The notes: generated from the letters alone by a model not told the origin. DNA of 64,000 bases from Pseudofrankia saprophytica (GCF_000235425.2 NZ_KI912266.1:3291671-3355670); one strand, 5' to 3'. Numbered from the stretch's first letter, positions 1-9,800 are shown. Made by a program: numbers and translations.

Positions 1-308
1 AGCTTCGCCACCGCCGGCGCCGTCCGCAGCGGGCGGAAGATGAGCCGCTCCAGCAGCAGCCCCAGCGCCGGCGCCAGGACGAACACCGACACGACGACCG
101 CCGGGACCGTCGGCCAGCCCCAGTCGAGCCTGGCCTTGAAGTACATCGCGGCGGACACGTACGCCTGAGCACCGAACGCGAAGTTGAAGACCCCCGACGT
201 CTTGTACGTCAGCACGAAGCCGAGAGCGACCAGGGCGTAGACGGCGCCCGGCGGTGTGCCCTGGAGGATCGCCTTGAAAAGATCTCCGCCTAGTGAGGAG
301 CCAGCCAT
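1..308 (-). CDS. Branched-chain amino-acid ABC transporter permease, LivH type (partial, C-terminus off the left edge)
   Basis: The first 102 residues of an inner-membrane permease are visible, starting at the ATG at 308. The N-terminus has the family pattern: a short head, then a hydrophobic segment around GAVYALVALGFVLTYKTSG, followed by FNFAFGAQAYVSAAM and a second hydrophobic stretch ending before LERLIFRPLR. These are hallmarks of LivH/BraD-like subunits that import branched-chain or aromatic compounds with LivM, two ATPases and a periplasmic lipoprotein. The rest of the gene lies outside the window, so completeness and operon partners cannot be judged. Confidence 0.85.
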   Translation of the reverse strand, partial: MAGSSLGGDLFKAILQGTPPGAVYALVALGFVLTYKTSGVFNFAFGAQAYVSAAMYFKARLDWGWPTVPAVVVSVFVLAPALGLLLERLIFRPLRTAPAVAK

Positions 309-596
309 GCCGTGCCTTCCCGGTCAGCCGGCCGAGGTCTGGGAGCCAGACCACCCGTGGTGCGTGGTCGATGCGATGCCGGGCGGGAGCTCGCGCTGCT
401 TCATGGAGGGGCATTCCTTATCGTCGGTGCGTGATTGATGACATCGGGTGACAGATGCCGAGCGGACCGATCCCGAGAGGCCGATTTCCGGCGCGCGGGC
501 CGTGGGTGGAACGTCGCCGTCGCCGCTGCCTGCCTCGCATCGTGGCGACGGGCGGGGGTGATACACCACGCGGGATGTACCGCTCGAACGAACCGC

Positions 597-1289
597 CTAG
601 CCCGTCGGAGTGGTGCGACTCCGGTTACGGCTGCTTCCTATGCCGCGCAGGCAGAAATCCCAGAGATGCTCGGTGATGGTCTCCACCGACTCCTCGTGTT
701 CCGTGAACGCGTACTCGTGATAGGTGGCCATGACGATCCTGGCGACGAGGGCGGCATCCTGATCGATGTCGGTCGTCGCTATCAGTCCGGCATCGCGCGC
801 CGCCCGCAGTTCGCGCGCGATGAGACTGGCGAAGGGCTGCGTCGCTCGCCTCAGGTCACCCGGATACTGGCGATGAAGGCGGGAGCGCTCGCTCGCGATG
901 AACCGCGAGGCGGACGCCACCTCTCCGCCGGCGTCTATCAGGGATACCGTGTCCGTGACGTGCCGACGTAGTCGCTCCATGGGATCCGCGACGTCACGAG
1001 TGGCGTCCTCGAGGCGTCGGACCTGCTCGGTTATCAGGTCCTCGATGACGGCGATGAGCAGCTGGTCCTTGCCCGAGAAGTACCGGTAGAACGTCTGCAG
1101 CGCCATGCCTGCTTCTTTCGCGACCTCCTGCGTCGTGAACCGGCTGTCCTTGTCGACCACCAGCCGCTTCGCCGCCTCGACGAGAATCTTCATCTGTCGC
1201 AACGTGCGTGACCGCGAGCGCTGGACGAGTGGCGACTGATCGGCGGCGTGCTCGGTCCAGGACACGCCGGACACGCTATCGGTCGTCAC
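597..1289 (-). CDS. TetR/AcrR family transcriptional regulator
   Basis: A one-domain repressor of about 230 residues. The N-terminal helix-turn-helix reads TTQEVAKEAGMALQTFYRYFSGKDQLL, followed by an all-helical ligand-binding domain. I chose the GTG at 1289 because helix 1 (LRQMKILVEAAKRLV) begins before the internal ATG at 1193, which would cut into the DNA-binding domain. A longer open frame continues upstream but shows no family similarity. It lies 137 bp downstream of the P450 gene on the same strand and probably controls it or an associated catabolic gene. The ligand is unknown. Confidence 0.85.
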   Translation of the reverse strand: MTTDSVSGVSWTEHAADQSPLVQRSRSRTLRQMKILVEAAKRLVVDKDSRFTTQEVAKEAGMALQTFYRYFSGKDQLLIAVIEDLITEQVRRLEDATRDVADPMERLRRHVTDTVSLIDAGGEVASASRFIASERSRLHRQYPGDLRRATQPFASLIARELRAARDAGLIATTDIDQDAALVARIVMATYHEYAFTEHEESVETITEHLWDFCLRGIGSSRNRSRTTPTG

Positions 1290-1426
1290 GACGGTGACGG
1301 GATGGCGAGGGGGCCGTCCGCGCGGTCTCGGCCCGGCGGGTGCCGTAGATGGGCCGGGCGTCGAGATCGGAAGCGATGCAGCCGGGCTTCGGTACGATCC
1401 GGACCTCCAGGTGATCGGTAGTGGCG

Positions 1427-2674
1427 TCAGTCGAATACGACGGGAATCTCGGTGGCGCCACGCTCGTACATGCCGATGAAACGTGGGGGCTCGGCGTCCG
1501 GGTCGACTCTGAGGTTGGGTAACCGGTCGAGAAGGGCACCGATGGCGACGCGCATCTCGGCCCGGGCGACATGCATGCCGAGACAGACATGCTGCCCCCC
1601 GCCGAACGCGAACGACGGCCGCAGGGCGCGACCAACGTCGAACTCGTCCGGCCTGTCCCATCGGGCGGGGTCCCGGTTCGCCGCGCCCAGGCACAGATGG
1701 AGCACCGCACCTGCGGGCAGGTGCGTTCCGTAGAAGTCGACGTCCTGGGTGACGTGCCGGGAGAACATCGGGTCGGTAGGCATCCACCGCAGCGACTCCT
1801 CGATGGCCGGGCGTAGCAGCGTGCGGTCCGCCCTGACCGCGGCGAGCACCTCCGGTCGCTGCAGGAGCGCCGTGAGGGCGATACCCATCTGCTTCCACGT
1901 GGTGCCCGATCCGGCTGTGAGCAACAGCACCACGAAGGAGTGGATCTCCGCGTCGGTGAGTCGGTGGGCGATGCCATCCTCGTCCGTTAGCTCGGCCTGG
2001 ACCAGGACGCTGATCAGGTCGTCCTGAGGCAGGCCGCGCCGGGCCGCCACAATGGGTTTGATCATCGCCACGAGGTCGTCGGCGCTGCGCAGGGCAGCGC
2101 GGACGTCCAGTGCCTGCTCGACCGGTACGCCGAAGCTGCCGGTGATGGTCAGGACGGGTATCGCCGCGCAGAAGTCGACGTTGAGCTCCGCTCGGCCGTC
2201 ACCCACGAAGCCGTCGATCAGGAGATGGACGGTTTCTTCGATCCAATTGCGGATCCACCACTGAGCCTTGTTGGGGACGAACGAGGGCTGGACCAGCGCC
2301 CGGTACCTGCGGTGCTGGGCGCCACCCATCGTCAGCAGGCTGTTCTGCGCGTCGACCGGGCCGACGTTCGGATCTACTGGCTCGCTGGACGACGCGAACA
2401 CCTCGGCATCCCGGAACGCTGCGTCACACGCCGCGTGGGTGAATGCCGAGAAGTGTGGCCGGTCGTCGAAGGGAAGGCCCTGGAAGAAGGCTGGCTGCTG
2501 GTGCCCCGTCAGCTCATGGACGACACCGGCGTGAACCGGAGCCTGCTCCCGCAGCCGGTGCCATACCGGGTAGGGATCGTCCTGATAGCTGCCGCCGAAC
2601 AGGGCGTTGTAGCTGCTGCGCAGGTCGAAAAGCTCGCGCATGCGGTCCCGGTCCAGGGGGACGGCCGCGCTCAC
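1427..2674 (-). CDS. Cytochrome P450
   Basis: A soluble bacterial P450 of about 415 residues. The landmarks are the I-helix oxygen-binding motif LLLTAGSGTTWKQ, the K-helix EESLRW (ExxR), and the haem-binding loop FAFGGGQHVCLGMHVARAE with the cysteine ligand. It would hydroxylate a hydrophobic substrate using electrons from a ferredoxin, but no ferredoxin gene is next to it. The GTG at 2674 gives a normal length; the ATG at 2641 is an alternative 11 codons in. The open frame extends to 3076 but without P450 similarity. Substrate cannot be inferred; steroid- and terpene-type P450s share this architecture. Confidence 0.9.
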   Translation of the reverse strand: MSAAVPLDRDRMRELFDLRSSYNALFGGSYQDDPYPVWHRLREQAPVHAGVVHELTGHQQPAFFQGLPFDDRPHFSAFTHAACDAAFRDAEVFASSSEPVDPNVGPVDAQNSLLTMGGAQHRRYRALVQPSFVPNKAQWWIRNWIEETVHLLIDGFVGDGRAELNVDFCAAIPVLTITGSFGVPVEQALDVRAALRSADDLVAMIKPIVAARRGLPQDDLISVLVQAELTDEDGIAHRLTDAEIHSFVVLLLTAGSGTTWKQMGIALTALLQRPEVLAAVRADRTLLRPAIEESLRWMPTDPMFSRHVTQDVDFYGTHLPAGAVLHLCLGAANRDPARWDRPDEFDVGRALRPSFAFGGGQHVCLGMHVARAEMRVAIGALLDRLPNLRVDPDAEPPRFIGMYERGATEIPVVFD

Positions 2675-3468
2675 GCCGGACCCCGGCACATGGCGGTCGC
2701 GTGCCGCTGGATCGGTCCGTGCCCATCGCCGACGACGGCCACCTGGCGAGCAGCGCATGCTGCCTTCTCGGCGGGGGATGGGAGCAATACGAGACCGCCG
2801 CGCAGGGCATCTCTCAGGGGCTTGGCCGGGACTACGTCTGCTCTCCAGACGGCCAACGGTGGGCTCGCAACGGGCAAAAGTACCCGCTGCGCCGTGCCGA
2901 CGACACTCACGCCGCCAACCGCGCCCACGTCTGCCTCCATCGAGAGCACCCTCCAGTGATCGTCGCGGCTCACTATAAGGTGAGGCGCAGTCGAAAACTA
3001 GAACATGACTCTCACCTCTGGAAGAGCTGTCTACCAGAAATTTTGGATCGTTGATGTGTGGGAAGCTGGAGGCCAACTCACTGGTGAGCGCAAGCCCGAG
3101 CCTGGCAGCTACGGACCCACATCGCGGTCCGGGCCGCCGTGCGATGTCGTGGGATGTGGTATCGACCCGGCGCGGGACGGCAGGGGAGCGGTAGTCGGGA
3201 TGCGCCGTCTACCAGCAGAACTTCACAGACCTGCGACGGGTCTCGTTCACCGTTGTCCGGAACAGGCGGCGGGGCTTCCGCGCAAGTCCGTCACAGCCAA
3301 CACCCAACCCTCCGCGATGGAAGAGAGAAGAATGTTGTTTGGGCCTATGGTGCTGCCGCCTCATCAGCCAACGGTTGTGTTGTTGCTGGGCGTGGGTGGG
3401 CTGACCGCTAACCACCTGGCGACGTCCGGCGGTGCGGTGTCGTCGTCCGGGAACCGCGAGGCCGTGCT
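2675..3468. other. Divergent intergenic region, no gene recognised
   Basis: About 790 bp between the divergently transcribed P450 and kinase genes. It contains only short overlapping open frames on both strands with no family similarity. It must hold promoters for both directions. A locally less GC-rich patch near 2970-3060 is the likeliest promoter area, but I found no confident operator. Confidence 0.4.
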
Positions 3469-4593
3469 GTGACCTTCGTCTCCGAGAATGACAACGCGGC
3501 CGTCGCTGGTGTGGTCGCCGGGCCGGGCATATGTGCTCCGCCGCGGGTGCCGGACAGCCTGGAAGAGCTGCTGACGCCGGCGTGGCTGACCGCGGCGCTC
3601 GGCCGGAGGTTCCCTGGCATCGAGGTCAGCGCCGTCACACCCGGCCCAGTGATCAGCCGAGTGGCGACGAACGCCAGGTTCACGATCGAGTGCGTTGGCG
3701 GTGTTCCGGCGGGGCTGTCGCCCAACCTCTGCGTCAAGGGCTACTTCACGGACGAGGGCCGTGGGGCCGCGGTGATCGGAGCCTTCGAGGCATCCTTCTA
3801 CCGTGATGTGGCCGCCTCGGCGGGTGTGCGGACGCTGCGCGCCGTCTACGCCGACGTCGATCCCGTGACCGGCCACGGGGTCGTCATCACCGAGGACGTC
3901 GTCGCCGAGGGCGCGGTCTTCCTGGACGCCCGCAGCGACTACACCCCCGACCAGGCCGCCGAGAGCCTTGGCGAGCTCGCCCGGCTGCACGCGGCGGCCT
4001 GGGGCGACCCGGCACTCGCGAAGGCCGACTGGCTCGCCAGCCGCATGAGCATGTATCTGCTGGTCCGCGGCGTCCAGGAGATCCGGGACAACTTCGGCGG
4101 GCCGATCGGTGCCGGGGTGCCGGTCGAGGCGCGGGACGCCGAGCGGCTCGAGGCGGCCTACCGCGTGCTGGCCGGGCGGGTCGAGTCCGTGCGCCGATGG
4201 ACGGTGATCCACGGCGATGCGCACGTCGGCAACGTCTTCCTCGACGGCGCCGGCCGGCCATCGTTCGTCGACTGGCAGACTGCACAGCGCGCGCCCTGGT
4301 ACCTGGACGTCGGCTACCACATCGCGTCCGCACTGACCGTGGAGGACCGGCGCCGGACCGAGCGCGACCTGGTCGGTCACTACCTCGACCGGCTGCGCGC
4401 CGGCGGCGTCGACGTCCCGTCCTGGGACCACGCCTGGCTGGGCGTGCGTCGCGGCATGGTTCAGGGATTCTTCATGTGGGGCATTACCTTCAAGGTCGAC
4501 CCCGCGATCACGAGCCTGCTCCTGACACGCATCGGAACCGCCGTCGCCGACAACGACGCCCTCACCGCCGTCGAGAACGACCAGGAGTGGTGA
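3469..4593 (+). CDS. Phosphotransferase family protein (aminoglycoside-phosphotransferase/CHK kinase-like fold)
   Basis: A 374-residue protein starting at GTG. The kinase-like C-lobe carries the catalytic loop VIHGDAHVGNVFLDG (Brenner-type HxDxxxxN) and the metal-binding DWQTAQRAPWYLDVGYH in place of DFG. The N-lobe is weakly conserved. Such proteins phosphorylate small hydroxylated molecules, and many sit in catabolic or secondary-metabolite loci rather than conferring drug resistance. It is divergent from the P450 and upstream of a substrate-binding lipoprotein, which suggests a role in handling an imported compound. The substrate is unknown. Confidence 0.8.
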   Translation: MTFVSENDNAAVAGVVAGPGICAPPRVPDSLEELLTPAWLTAALGRRFPGIEVSAVTPGPVISRVATNARFTIECVGGVPAGLSPNLCVKGYFTDEGRGAAVIGAFEASFYRDVAASAGVRTLRAVYADVDPVTGHGVVITEDVVAEGAVFLDARSDYTPDQAAESLGELARLHAAAWGDPALAKADWLASRMSMYLLVRGVQEIRDNFGGPIGAGVPVEARDAERLEAAYRVLAGRVESVRRWTVIHGDAHVGNVFLDGAGRPSFVDWQTAQRAPWYLDVGYHIASALTVEDRRRTERDLVGHYLDRLRAGGVDVPSWDHAWLGVRRGMVQGFFMWGITFKVDPAITSLLLTRIGTAVADNDALTAVENDQEW

Positions 4594-5005
4594 CGACAAC
4601 GGCAGGGCACAGCGCTGCCGGCATCGACCGTATGACCCGGCGTCCATAACCGGGCACCGTCCGCGGCTCGCGGAACCGGCGAAGGCTGGCCGGAGGAAAG
4701 TTGTCGAGCCGATGGTTCGTTGGGCGGCAGGCTCCTCGATCCGAGAATCGCGCTCTGGGTGTTTGCGATATCAGGCGGGCCTGCCCTGAGAATGTCACTA
4801 TCGTCTTACCCTGTGCGTCATCTCGCTTGAGAGGCGATCGCCGATGTGGTTGATGGTGTCGAAACGCTGATGCCATCCACGCCGCCGGGATTCTCAGCCC
4901 GGCCGGCTTCAGATTGCCTCCTGCTGGTTCACCGACCGGTCCCCGGGGCCAAAAGACCTGCTTACCCGAGGGTCTGGTGGCTCTCATTTTCCCTGCCCTA
5001 AGGAG
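4594..5005. other. Intergenic region, no gene recognised
   Basis: A 412-bp gap before the substrate-binding protein gene. Open frames here are short and look like shadows. The strong AAGGAG ribosome-binding sequence lies at its 3' end (about 5000-5005). No operator or hairpin was recognised with confidence. Confidence 0.4.
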
Positions 5006-6262
5006 ATGGAGTCCTTGTCTGCTCGCCTACGCCGGCACCAGGTGGCGGCGGTATTCGCCAGTATGGTCATCCCGCTCGCCGCGATCGGCTGTTCGGACAG
5101 CGGTCAGGCCGTAGGTGGAACTGGGGGGTGTAACAGCCCCGGCGTGACCCCCACCACGATCAAGGTGGGGCTGATCTACCCCGACAGCGGTCCCATCGCC
5201 GCGACGCTCGGACCCACGCGCGCGGGTGTCGAGGCCAGGGTCCGTCTGGCCAACGCCTCCGGTGGAGTGAACGGGCGTCAGATCGAACTGACGTGGAAGG
5301 ACGACGGGGGAGATGCGCGGACCTTCGAGAACGCGGCCGGGGAGCTGGTGACAGGGGAGGGCGTCTTCGGTCTCATCGCCGAGACCCTCAACATCACGAA
5401 CGTGGCCGACAGGCTGGACCAGCAGGGCATCCCGATCACGGGGCTGCCGGCGGAGGCGGCGTGGACCCAGCACCGGAACATGTTCACGCTCGCCGTCCTC
5501 CCGACCCCGACCTCCCCCATCACGACCTTCGGGGTGTTCGCGCACCAGCTCGGAGCCACCCGCGCCGTGGTGGTCACCGATCCGTCGTCACCGTCGGTCG
5601 TCCAGCTCAGCCAGTCGTATGCCGTCAGCCTGCGTTCTCAGGGCATCGAGGTGGTGGACACGATTCCCTTCACCGCCGGGGTCACGAACCCGGTCAGCGT
5701 GGCCGCGAAGATCCGGGCCGCCAGGGCGGATGCTCTTTTCGGCCCGCTGACACCCGACGACTTCGTGGCGGTCTACGACGAGGCCAAGAAGGCTGGCGTG
5801 ACGATCAAGGTGGCGCTGAACGGCTCGGGTGACGGCCGCGAGATGCTTGCCAAGTACGGCACCGCGGCGACCGGTATCTCGCTGATGGCGAACCACACGC
5901 CGTTCAGCGTGGAGTCGGCCGCGATGGACAACTACCGGCGGGCCATGGTGGCGTTCGCGCCGGAGTCCTCCGAGGTCGAGAACGACATCACTCTGGTGGG
6001 GTATGTCACGGCGGACGAGTTCATCCGTGGCCTTGAACTCGCTGGGGACTGCCCAACGCGCCAGTCATTCATCACCAACCTGCGCGCGGAGAAGAACTAC
6101 AATGCCGGCGGCCTGATACCCGACATCGACCTCAGCCGCTACAGCGAACCCACCCTCTGCTACATATTCGTCCGTGTCAACGAGGCCGGCACCGCGTTCG
6201 AGGTGGTGCCGAACACCGGAGCCCCTGATCCCACCCAGTGGTGCGGCACTCGGCAGAACTGA
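5006..6262 (+). CDS. ABC transporter substrate-binding lipoprotein (branched-chain amino acid type)
   Basis: A type 1 periplasmic-binding-fold protein of 418 residues. It has a basic N-terminus, a hydrophobic segment and a lipobox ending at Cys29 (LAAIGC), so it should be anchored outside the membrane. The family signature IKVGLIYPDSGPIAATLGPTRAGVEARV follows, with NASGGVNGRQIELTWKDDGGDA. The AAGGAG sequence abuts the ATG at 5006 and lies 9 nt before the in-frame TTG at 5015, so TTG 5015 may be the real start. No permease or ATPase gene is adjacent, so it may serve the LivH system at the left edge or act as an orphan. Confidence 0.85.
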   Translation: MESLSARLRRHQVAAVFASMVIPLAAIGCSDSGQAVGGTGGCNSPGVTPTTIKVGLIYPDSGPIAATLGPTRAGVEARVRLANASGGVNGRQIELTWKDDGGDARTFENAAGELVTGEGVFGLIAETLNITNVADRLDQQGIPITGLPAEAAWTQHRNMFTLAVLPTPTSPITTFGVFAHQLGATRAVVVTDPSSPSVVQLSQSYAVSLRSQGIEVVDTIPFTAGVTNPVSVAAKIRAARADALFGPLTPDDFVAVYDEAKKAGVTIKVALNGSGDGREMLAKYGTAATGISLMANHTPFSVESAAMDNYRRAMVAFAPESSEVENDITLVGYVTADEFIRGLELAGDCPTRQSFITNLRAEKNYNAGGLIPDIDLSRYSEPTLCYIFVRVNEAGTAFEVVPNTGAPDPTQWCGTRQN

Positions 6263-6863
6263 CGCCGGCTGGGCCGGTGCCCGGTGATCTCAAGCCGGCG
6301 CACCGGCCATCGGCGTGTTCGGGACGCCCGCTGGTCCGCCAGCCGGACCGTCGCGTTGTGGCCGCGTCGAGCACCCGATGCGTCCGCAGTGCCTGGGTGA
6401 CTAGTTTTCCCCATGACGTAGCTGCACCTGACGCCGGCTCTTTGGCCCCGAACTCCTTGGCTCACACGCCGCACGGAGATCCACATGCCCCGACCGCCGC
6501 CCGCCTGGCGGCCTTTCGGGCCTGGCCGCCACCACCGTCCCAGCGCGCTGATCGTGGACTGTCGGGGGCGCACCGCCGCCCCGTTCATCAACACTGTCAC
6601 TCCCATGGACCTACAGACCGTCTTGGCGCGACTGCTTGTGGAGCCGACGGCTGACCCCGCCGGCCGCACAGGGTGGGCCGCATGTGCGGGTAGGTGCTCG
6701 GCCTTCCGCCGCGACCGCAAGAACGATGATCGATCGTAGCGGCGCTTCCGGTTGCATCCCTAGCCCGAGTGTCAGGCTGGCCGCCTATCGGCGCATCCAC
6801 ACAGAAAACTACGCTAAGTACCCATCTGCGGGGAACGGCCGGTTTGAGGTGACCCGCCCCTAT
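6263..6863. other. Intergenic region, no gene recognised
   Basis: About 600 bp between the substrate-binding protein and the first BlaI-type operator. Several short overlapping frames exist, but none has recognisable similarity or a good ribosome-binding site. Confidence 0.4.
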
Positions 6864-6882
6864 CTACTACGCATCATAGTGG
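6864..6882. promoter_or_regulatory. BlaI/CopY-type operator 1 (CTACTA-N7-TAGTGG)
   Basis: Inverted repeat CTACTA, 7-nt spacer, TAGTGG; five of six bases in the arms pair. The same geometry recurs at 12889, 13643 and 17141. BlaI-family repressors bind TACTA/TAGTA half-sites, and a BlaI-family gene sits at 17391. The CATAGT inside the right arm could serve as a -10 element for transcription toward the NlpC/P60 gene, so bound repressor would block the promoter. Confidence 0.7.
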
Positions 6883-7083
6883 TCTAGGGTGACGTCGTCA
6901 GCAGCGCCGGGCCGCGCCAGTCCTGCCCCGAGTCCGAGATCTCGGACATCGCGGTCGGGCGGGAGCGGAGGCGAGCCCGCGGATCCGCCGGTGCTCGCCG
7001 TCCTCGAACTCCTAGAAACGGAACGGGAGCGGACGGGGGATCGGCGTGCCCGCCTCGATGGCGGACCTACGGAAGGATGTGCG

Positions 7084-8133
7084 TTGCCTGCTCCCTACAG
7101 TGACCGTCCGTCCGCGGACGAGGCCTGGTCCCAGCATGGTCATCGCCCCCGGCGGCCACCGGCCGAGACGGTCCGGCGTTCCACGGGCTGGGCGTTTCGC
7201 CTCACGCGGCGGCAGAACCGGGTAGCCGCGATCGCGGCCCTGACAACCAGCGGCCTCGCGGTCTCGACCGCCAGCTTTGCCGCGACGGTCACGACCACCG
7301 GCAGCGACATCGGTCCGGTCGACAGCGCTCCGGTCACCCAGGCGGCGATGTTCGGCGCCGGCGCCGGCGCTGGCGCCGCACCGGCCGCTGAGCGTGCTCC
7401 CGACTCGCTCGCGGCGGCGCTCGCCGACCCGATTCCCGACTTCACCACCACGACGATCGAGGCTGAGAAGTCCGCCATCGCCCCGAACGCGGAGGCTCGG
7501 TTCACGATCCACGTCCGCGACGCGACGACGGGAGCGCCTGTCGCGGGCGAGAACGTGAACGTCGTCGTCGTGGCTGGAACGCGCTGGTCCAGGAGTGCGA
7601 CGCTGCGGACCGACGACGAGGGGATGGCGCGGATCGGCGCGCGGCTGCTGTCGACCACCACGGTCACGGCGGTCTTCGACGGCGGGGCCTCGCTGCGCCC
7701 GTCGGTGGCCGCCGCCGCCACGGTCACCGTCACCAGCCCCACCCCGACCCGCCCTACCGGTGTGGCCGCCATCCCGGGTAGCACGATCGGGGCGAAGGCG
7801 GTCTACCTGGCGTCCCTGCAAAGGGGGAAGCCGTATGTGTGGGGCGCGACGGGCCCGTACGCGTTCGACTGCTCCGGTTTCTCCCAATACGTTTACAAGC
7901 AGCTCGGTCGCTACCTGCCCCGGACCGCGCAGCAGCAGTTCGAGGCGACGCTGCGGGTGCCGCAGTCGGCCAAGCAGCCCGGGGACCTGCTGTTCTTCGG
8001 CTCTCCCGACAACATCACTCACATGGCCATCTACGCAGGAAACGGCTACATGTGGGCGGCGCCGCAGACCGGCGACGTCGTGAAGCTGGAGCCGATCTAC
8101 ACGTCCACGTACTGGGTCGGCCGCGTGCTGTAG
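7084..8133 (+). CDS. Secreted NlpC/P60 family cell-wall hydrolase with Ig-like domain (paralogue 1)
   Basis: About 349 residues. Order: cytoplasmic basic head, signal/anchor helix (about residues 43-66, VAAIAALTTSGLAVSTASFA), linker, a beta-sandwich Ig-like domain (AEARFTIHVRDATTGAPVAG ... VTAVFDGG), then a C-terminal NlpC/P60 domain with the catalytic Cys in FDCSGFSQYVYKQLG and His in HMAIYAGNGYM. It should cleave peptidoglycan stem peptides outside the cell. I prefer the TTG at 7084 because GGAAGGA precedes it by 6 nt and the length then matches the 347-residue paralogue at 15870. The open frame also allows a GTG at 6889, 6 nt after operator 1. It opens the metal/envelope island and is probably repressed by the BlaI-type protein. 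Confidence 0.85.
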   Translation: MPAPYSDRPSADEAWSQHGHRPRRPPAETVRRSTGWAFRLTRRQNRVAAIAALTTSGLAVSTASFAATVTTTGSDIGPVDSAPVTQAAMFGAGAGAGAAPAAERAPDSLAAALADPIPDFTTTTIEAEKSAIAPNAEARFTIHVRDATTGAPVAGENVNVVVVAGTRWSRSATLRTDDEGMARIGARLLSTTTVTAVFDGGASLRPSVAAAATVTVTSPTPTRPTGVAAIPGSTIGAKAVYLASLQRGKPYVWGATGPYAFDCSGFSQYVYKQLGRYLPRTAQQQFEATLRVPQSAKQPGDLLFFGSPDNITHMAIYAGNGYMWAAPQTGDVVKLEPIYTSTYWVGRVL

Positions 8134-8227
8134 ATCTCTGTGACCGCCAGTCCTGGACGAGAACGGTGCATCACTGGTGCGGGCGTGACGCGTAATGGTC
8201 GCCGTGTGGATCTGGAAGGATGAGGCC

Positions 8228-8746
8228 GTGACCAGCCCAGCTCGTCGCGCGGCCAGTCGCCTGGCCGTCCCCCGTGTCGGGGTACGCAGCCTGGTGCTGG
8301 TCGGGGCGGTGCTGCTGGGGATCCTGCTCATGCACGGCGGGCTGGGCACTCACCTCGGCGCCGGCATGATGATGGAGTCCCGGGCCGGGATGGCGCCGGC
8401 CAGCGGCGAGGTGGGCATGGCGACGCCGACGTCGGCGTCTGCGTCGTTGGTCTCGATGGCACCGGATCCCGTCCCGACCCGGCATGCCGACCACGATGTG
8501 GGTTTGGCCGGCGCGGCCAGGATGCTGACCGCCATTCCCGGCCATGACGGTCATGCGGGTGAGTTGTGCCTGGCGGTGCTGCGCTCCGTGGTGCTGTTCG
8601 CCGGTCTGCTGCTGGTGTTTCTGTTCGTCGGTGTCCGCGGCGGCGAGGCGCTGCCGGGACCACTCAGGGCCGGTCAGGGTCGGCTCCGATATCTCTCACG
8701 GCCGACGGGGCCGTTACTGTCCGCCCTCTGCGTGCTTCGTCTGTAA
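8228..8746 (+). CDS. Small Met/His-rich membrane protein, DUF6153-like
   Basis: A 172-residue protein from the GTG at 8228, preceded by GGAAGGA. It has two membrane helices (VLVGAVLLGILLMHGG near the N-terminus and VVLFAGLLLVFLFVGV in the second half). Between them lies a Met/His-bearing extracytoplasmic loop (MMMESRAGM, MLTAIPGHDGHAG) suited to binding soft metals. DUF6153-type proteins recur beside copper-resistance genes in actinobacteria, matching the neighbours here. A biochemical role is not established; a metal-binding membrane accessory is my inference. It follows the NlpC/P60 gene by 94 bp and may be cotranscribed. Confidence 0.65.
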   Translation: MTSPARRAASRLAVPRVGVRSLVLVGAVLLGILLMHGGLGTHLGAGMMMESRAGMAPASGEVGMATPTSASASLVSMAPDPVPTRHADHDVGLAGAARMLTAIPGHDGHAGELCLAVLRSVVLFAGLLLVFLFVGVRGGEALPGPLRAGQGRLRYLSRPTGPLLSALCVLRL

Positions 8747-8992
8747 ACCGACGCCCCCGCCCGCGCTGAAGGCCATCCGTGGCGTGCCGCGGCCCGCGAT
8801 CCACATCGTGATCGCGTAGCCGGCTTGGCTGTCTGCCCGCCACATGGCGTTTGTGCCTGTGCCTGTCACACGGCGCGTCGCGCGTCCGGCGCATGACGTC
8901 GGGCGGCGGACCCCTGTCTGGCATGGACACGCGGGCGATGACGCGTCCCCGTCCGAGAACCGGACATCCAGACGACCTCTTGCGAGGGATTC

Positions 8993-9634
8993 ATGAAACG
9001 ACTCGTCATGCTGCTCGGTGCCGTGCTGGCCGCGGTCGTGCTCGCCGCGTGCGGCGGCGCCTCGACCGGTGCCAGCGCTGGTTCCGGCGGTTCCATGAGC
9101 TCGATGGGCACGACCGCCAGCGAAGATCACAACGCGGCGGACGTCGCGTTCGCACAGGGCATGATTCCGCATCACCAGCAGGCCATCGAGATGGCGGACC
9201 TCGCCCCCACCCGGGCGTCCTCGCCTGACGTGAAGGCACTGGCCCAGAAGATCCGCGAGGCCCAGGCCCCGGAGATCACGACGATGACCGGCTGGCTGAC
9301 CAGCTGGGGCGAGCCAACGGCCGCGCCGAGCGCCAGCGGCGGGATGGATATGGATCACGGCGACATGTCGTCGATGCCGATGGCCACGCCCAGTGCCTCG
9401 ATGGGCGGGATGATGAGCGAGGCGGACATGTCGATGCTGGAGAACGCCTCTGGCCGCGGCTTTGACCGGATGTTCCTCACCATGATGATCCAGCATCACC
9501 GGGGGGCGATCGCCATGGCGACCACGGAGCAGCGCGACGGCGACTACGGCCCGGCCAAGCAGCTGGCCGGGGCGATCGTGACCAACCAGACCGCCGAGAT
9601 CACCACCATGCAGACACTCCTCCAGAAGATCTGA
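8993..9634 (+). CDS. DUF305 family lipoprotein, probable copper-associated
   Basis: A 213-residue exported lipoprotein with lipobox LAAC at residues 17-20. The DUF305 four-helix (ferritin-like) domain contains the paired His motifs MIPHHQQAIEMADLA and MMIQHHRGAIAMA, separated by a Met/His/Asp-rich insert (MDMDHGDMSSMPM). DUF305 proteins occur with copper-handling genes, and related proteins bind copper in the periplasm. It ends before a strong terminator hairpin and converges on the P1B ATPase gene, so it probably closes the transcription unit begun upstream. Confidence 0.85.
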   Translation: MKRLVMLLGAVLAAVVLAACGGASTGASAGSGGSMSSMGTTASEDHNAADVAFAQGMIPHHQQAIEMADLAPTRASSPDVKALAQKIREAQAPEITTMTGWLTSWGEPTAAPSASGGMDMDHGDMSSMPMATPSASMGGMMSEADMSMLENASGRGFDRMFLTMMIQHHRGAIAMATTEQRDGDYGPAKQLAGAIVTNQTAEITTMQTLLQKI

Positions 9635-9642
9635 CCCCCTGA

Positions 9643-9683
9643 CCTGGGTGGTGGGCTCCACCAACCGGAACCCACCACCCGGG
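9643..9683. terminator. Hairpin terminator between convergent genes
   Basis: A 13-bp stem (left arm 9643-9655, right arm 9671-9683, core GGGTGGTGGG/CCCACCACCC, one mismatch) with a 15-nt loop. It lies 8 bp after the DUF305 stop and downstream of the convergent ATPase gene. There is no clear U-tract, as is usual in actinobacteria, so it may work in both directions. Confidence 0.7.
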
Positions 9684-9800
9684 CGCGACCGGCACCTGGC
9701 ATGACTCCCTTGCCACCGGCTCTGGCATCTACAGCGATTCACCAGGGTGAAGAGCCAAAGACGTCTCATCCCCACTGCTGGGCAGTCGCTGTCGAAGGAC

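Noticed and set aside
2671..2973. 100-codon frame upstream of the P450
   Set aside because: No similarity, no ribosome-binding site, and it overlaps other equally open frames.
6889..7083. GTG 6889 as a leaderless start of the first NlpC/P60 gene
   Set aside because: Kept only as an alternative: TTG 7084 has a good ribosome-binding site and gives the same length as the paralogue.
6883..7083. A second ydaO riboswitch before the first NlpC/P60 gene
   Set aside because: The leader lacks the GGGGTGAA and CCCGACAGCT blocks that define the element.
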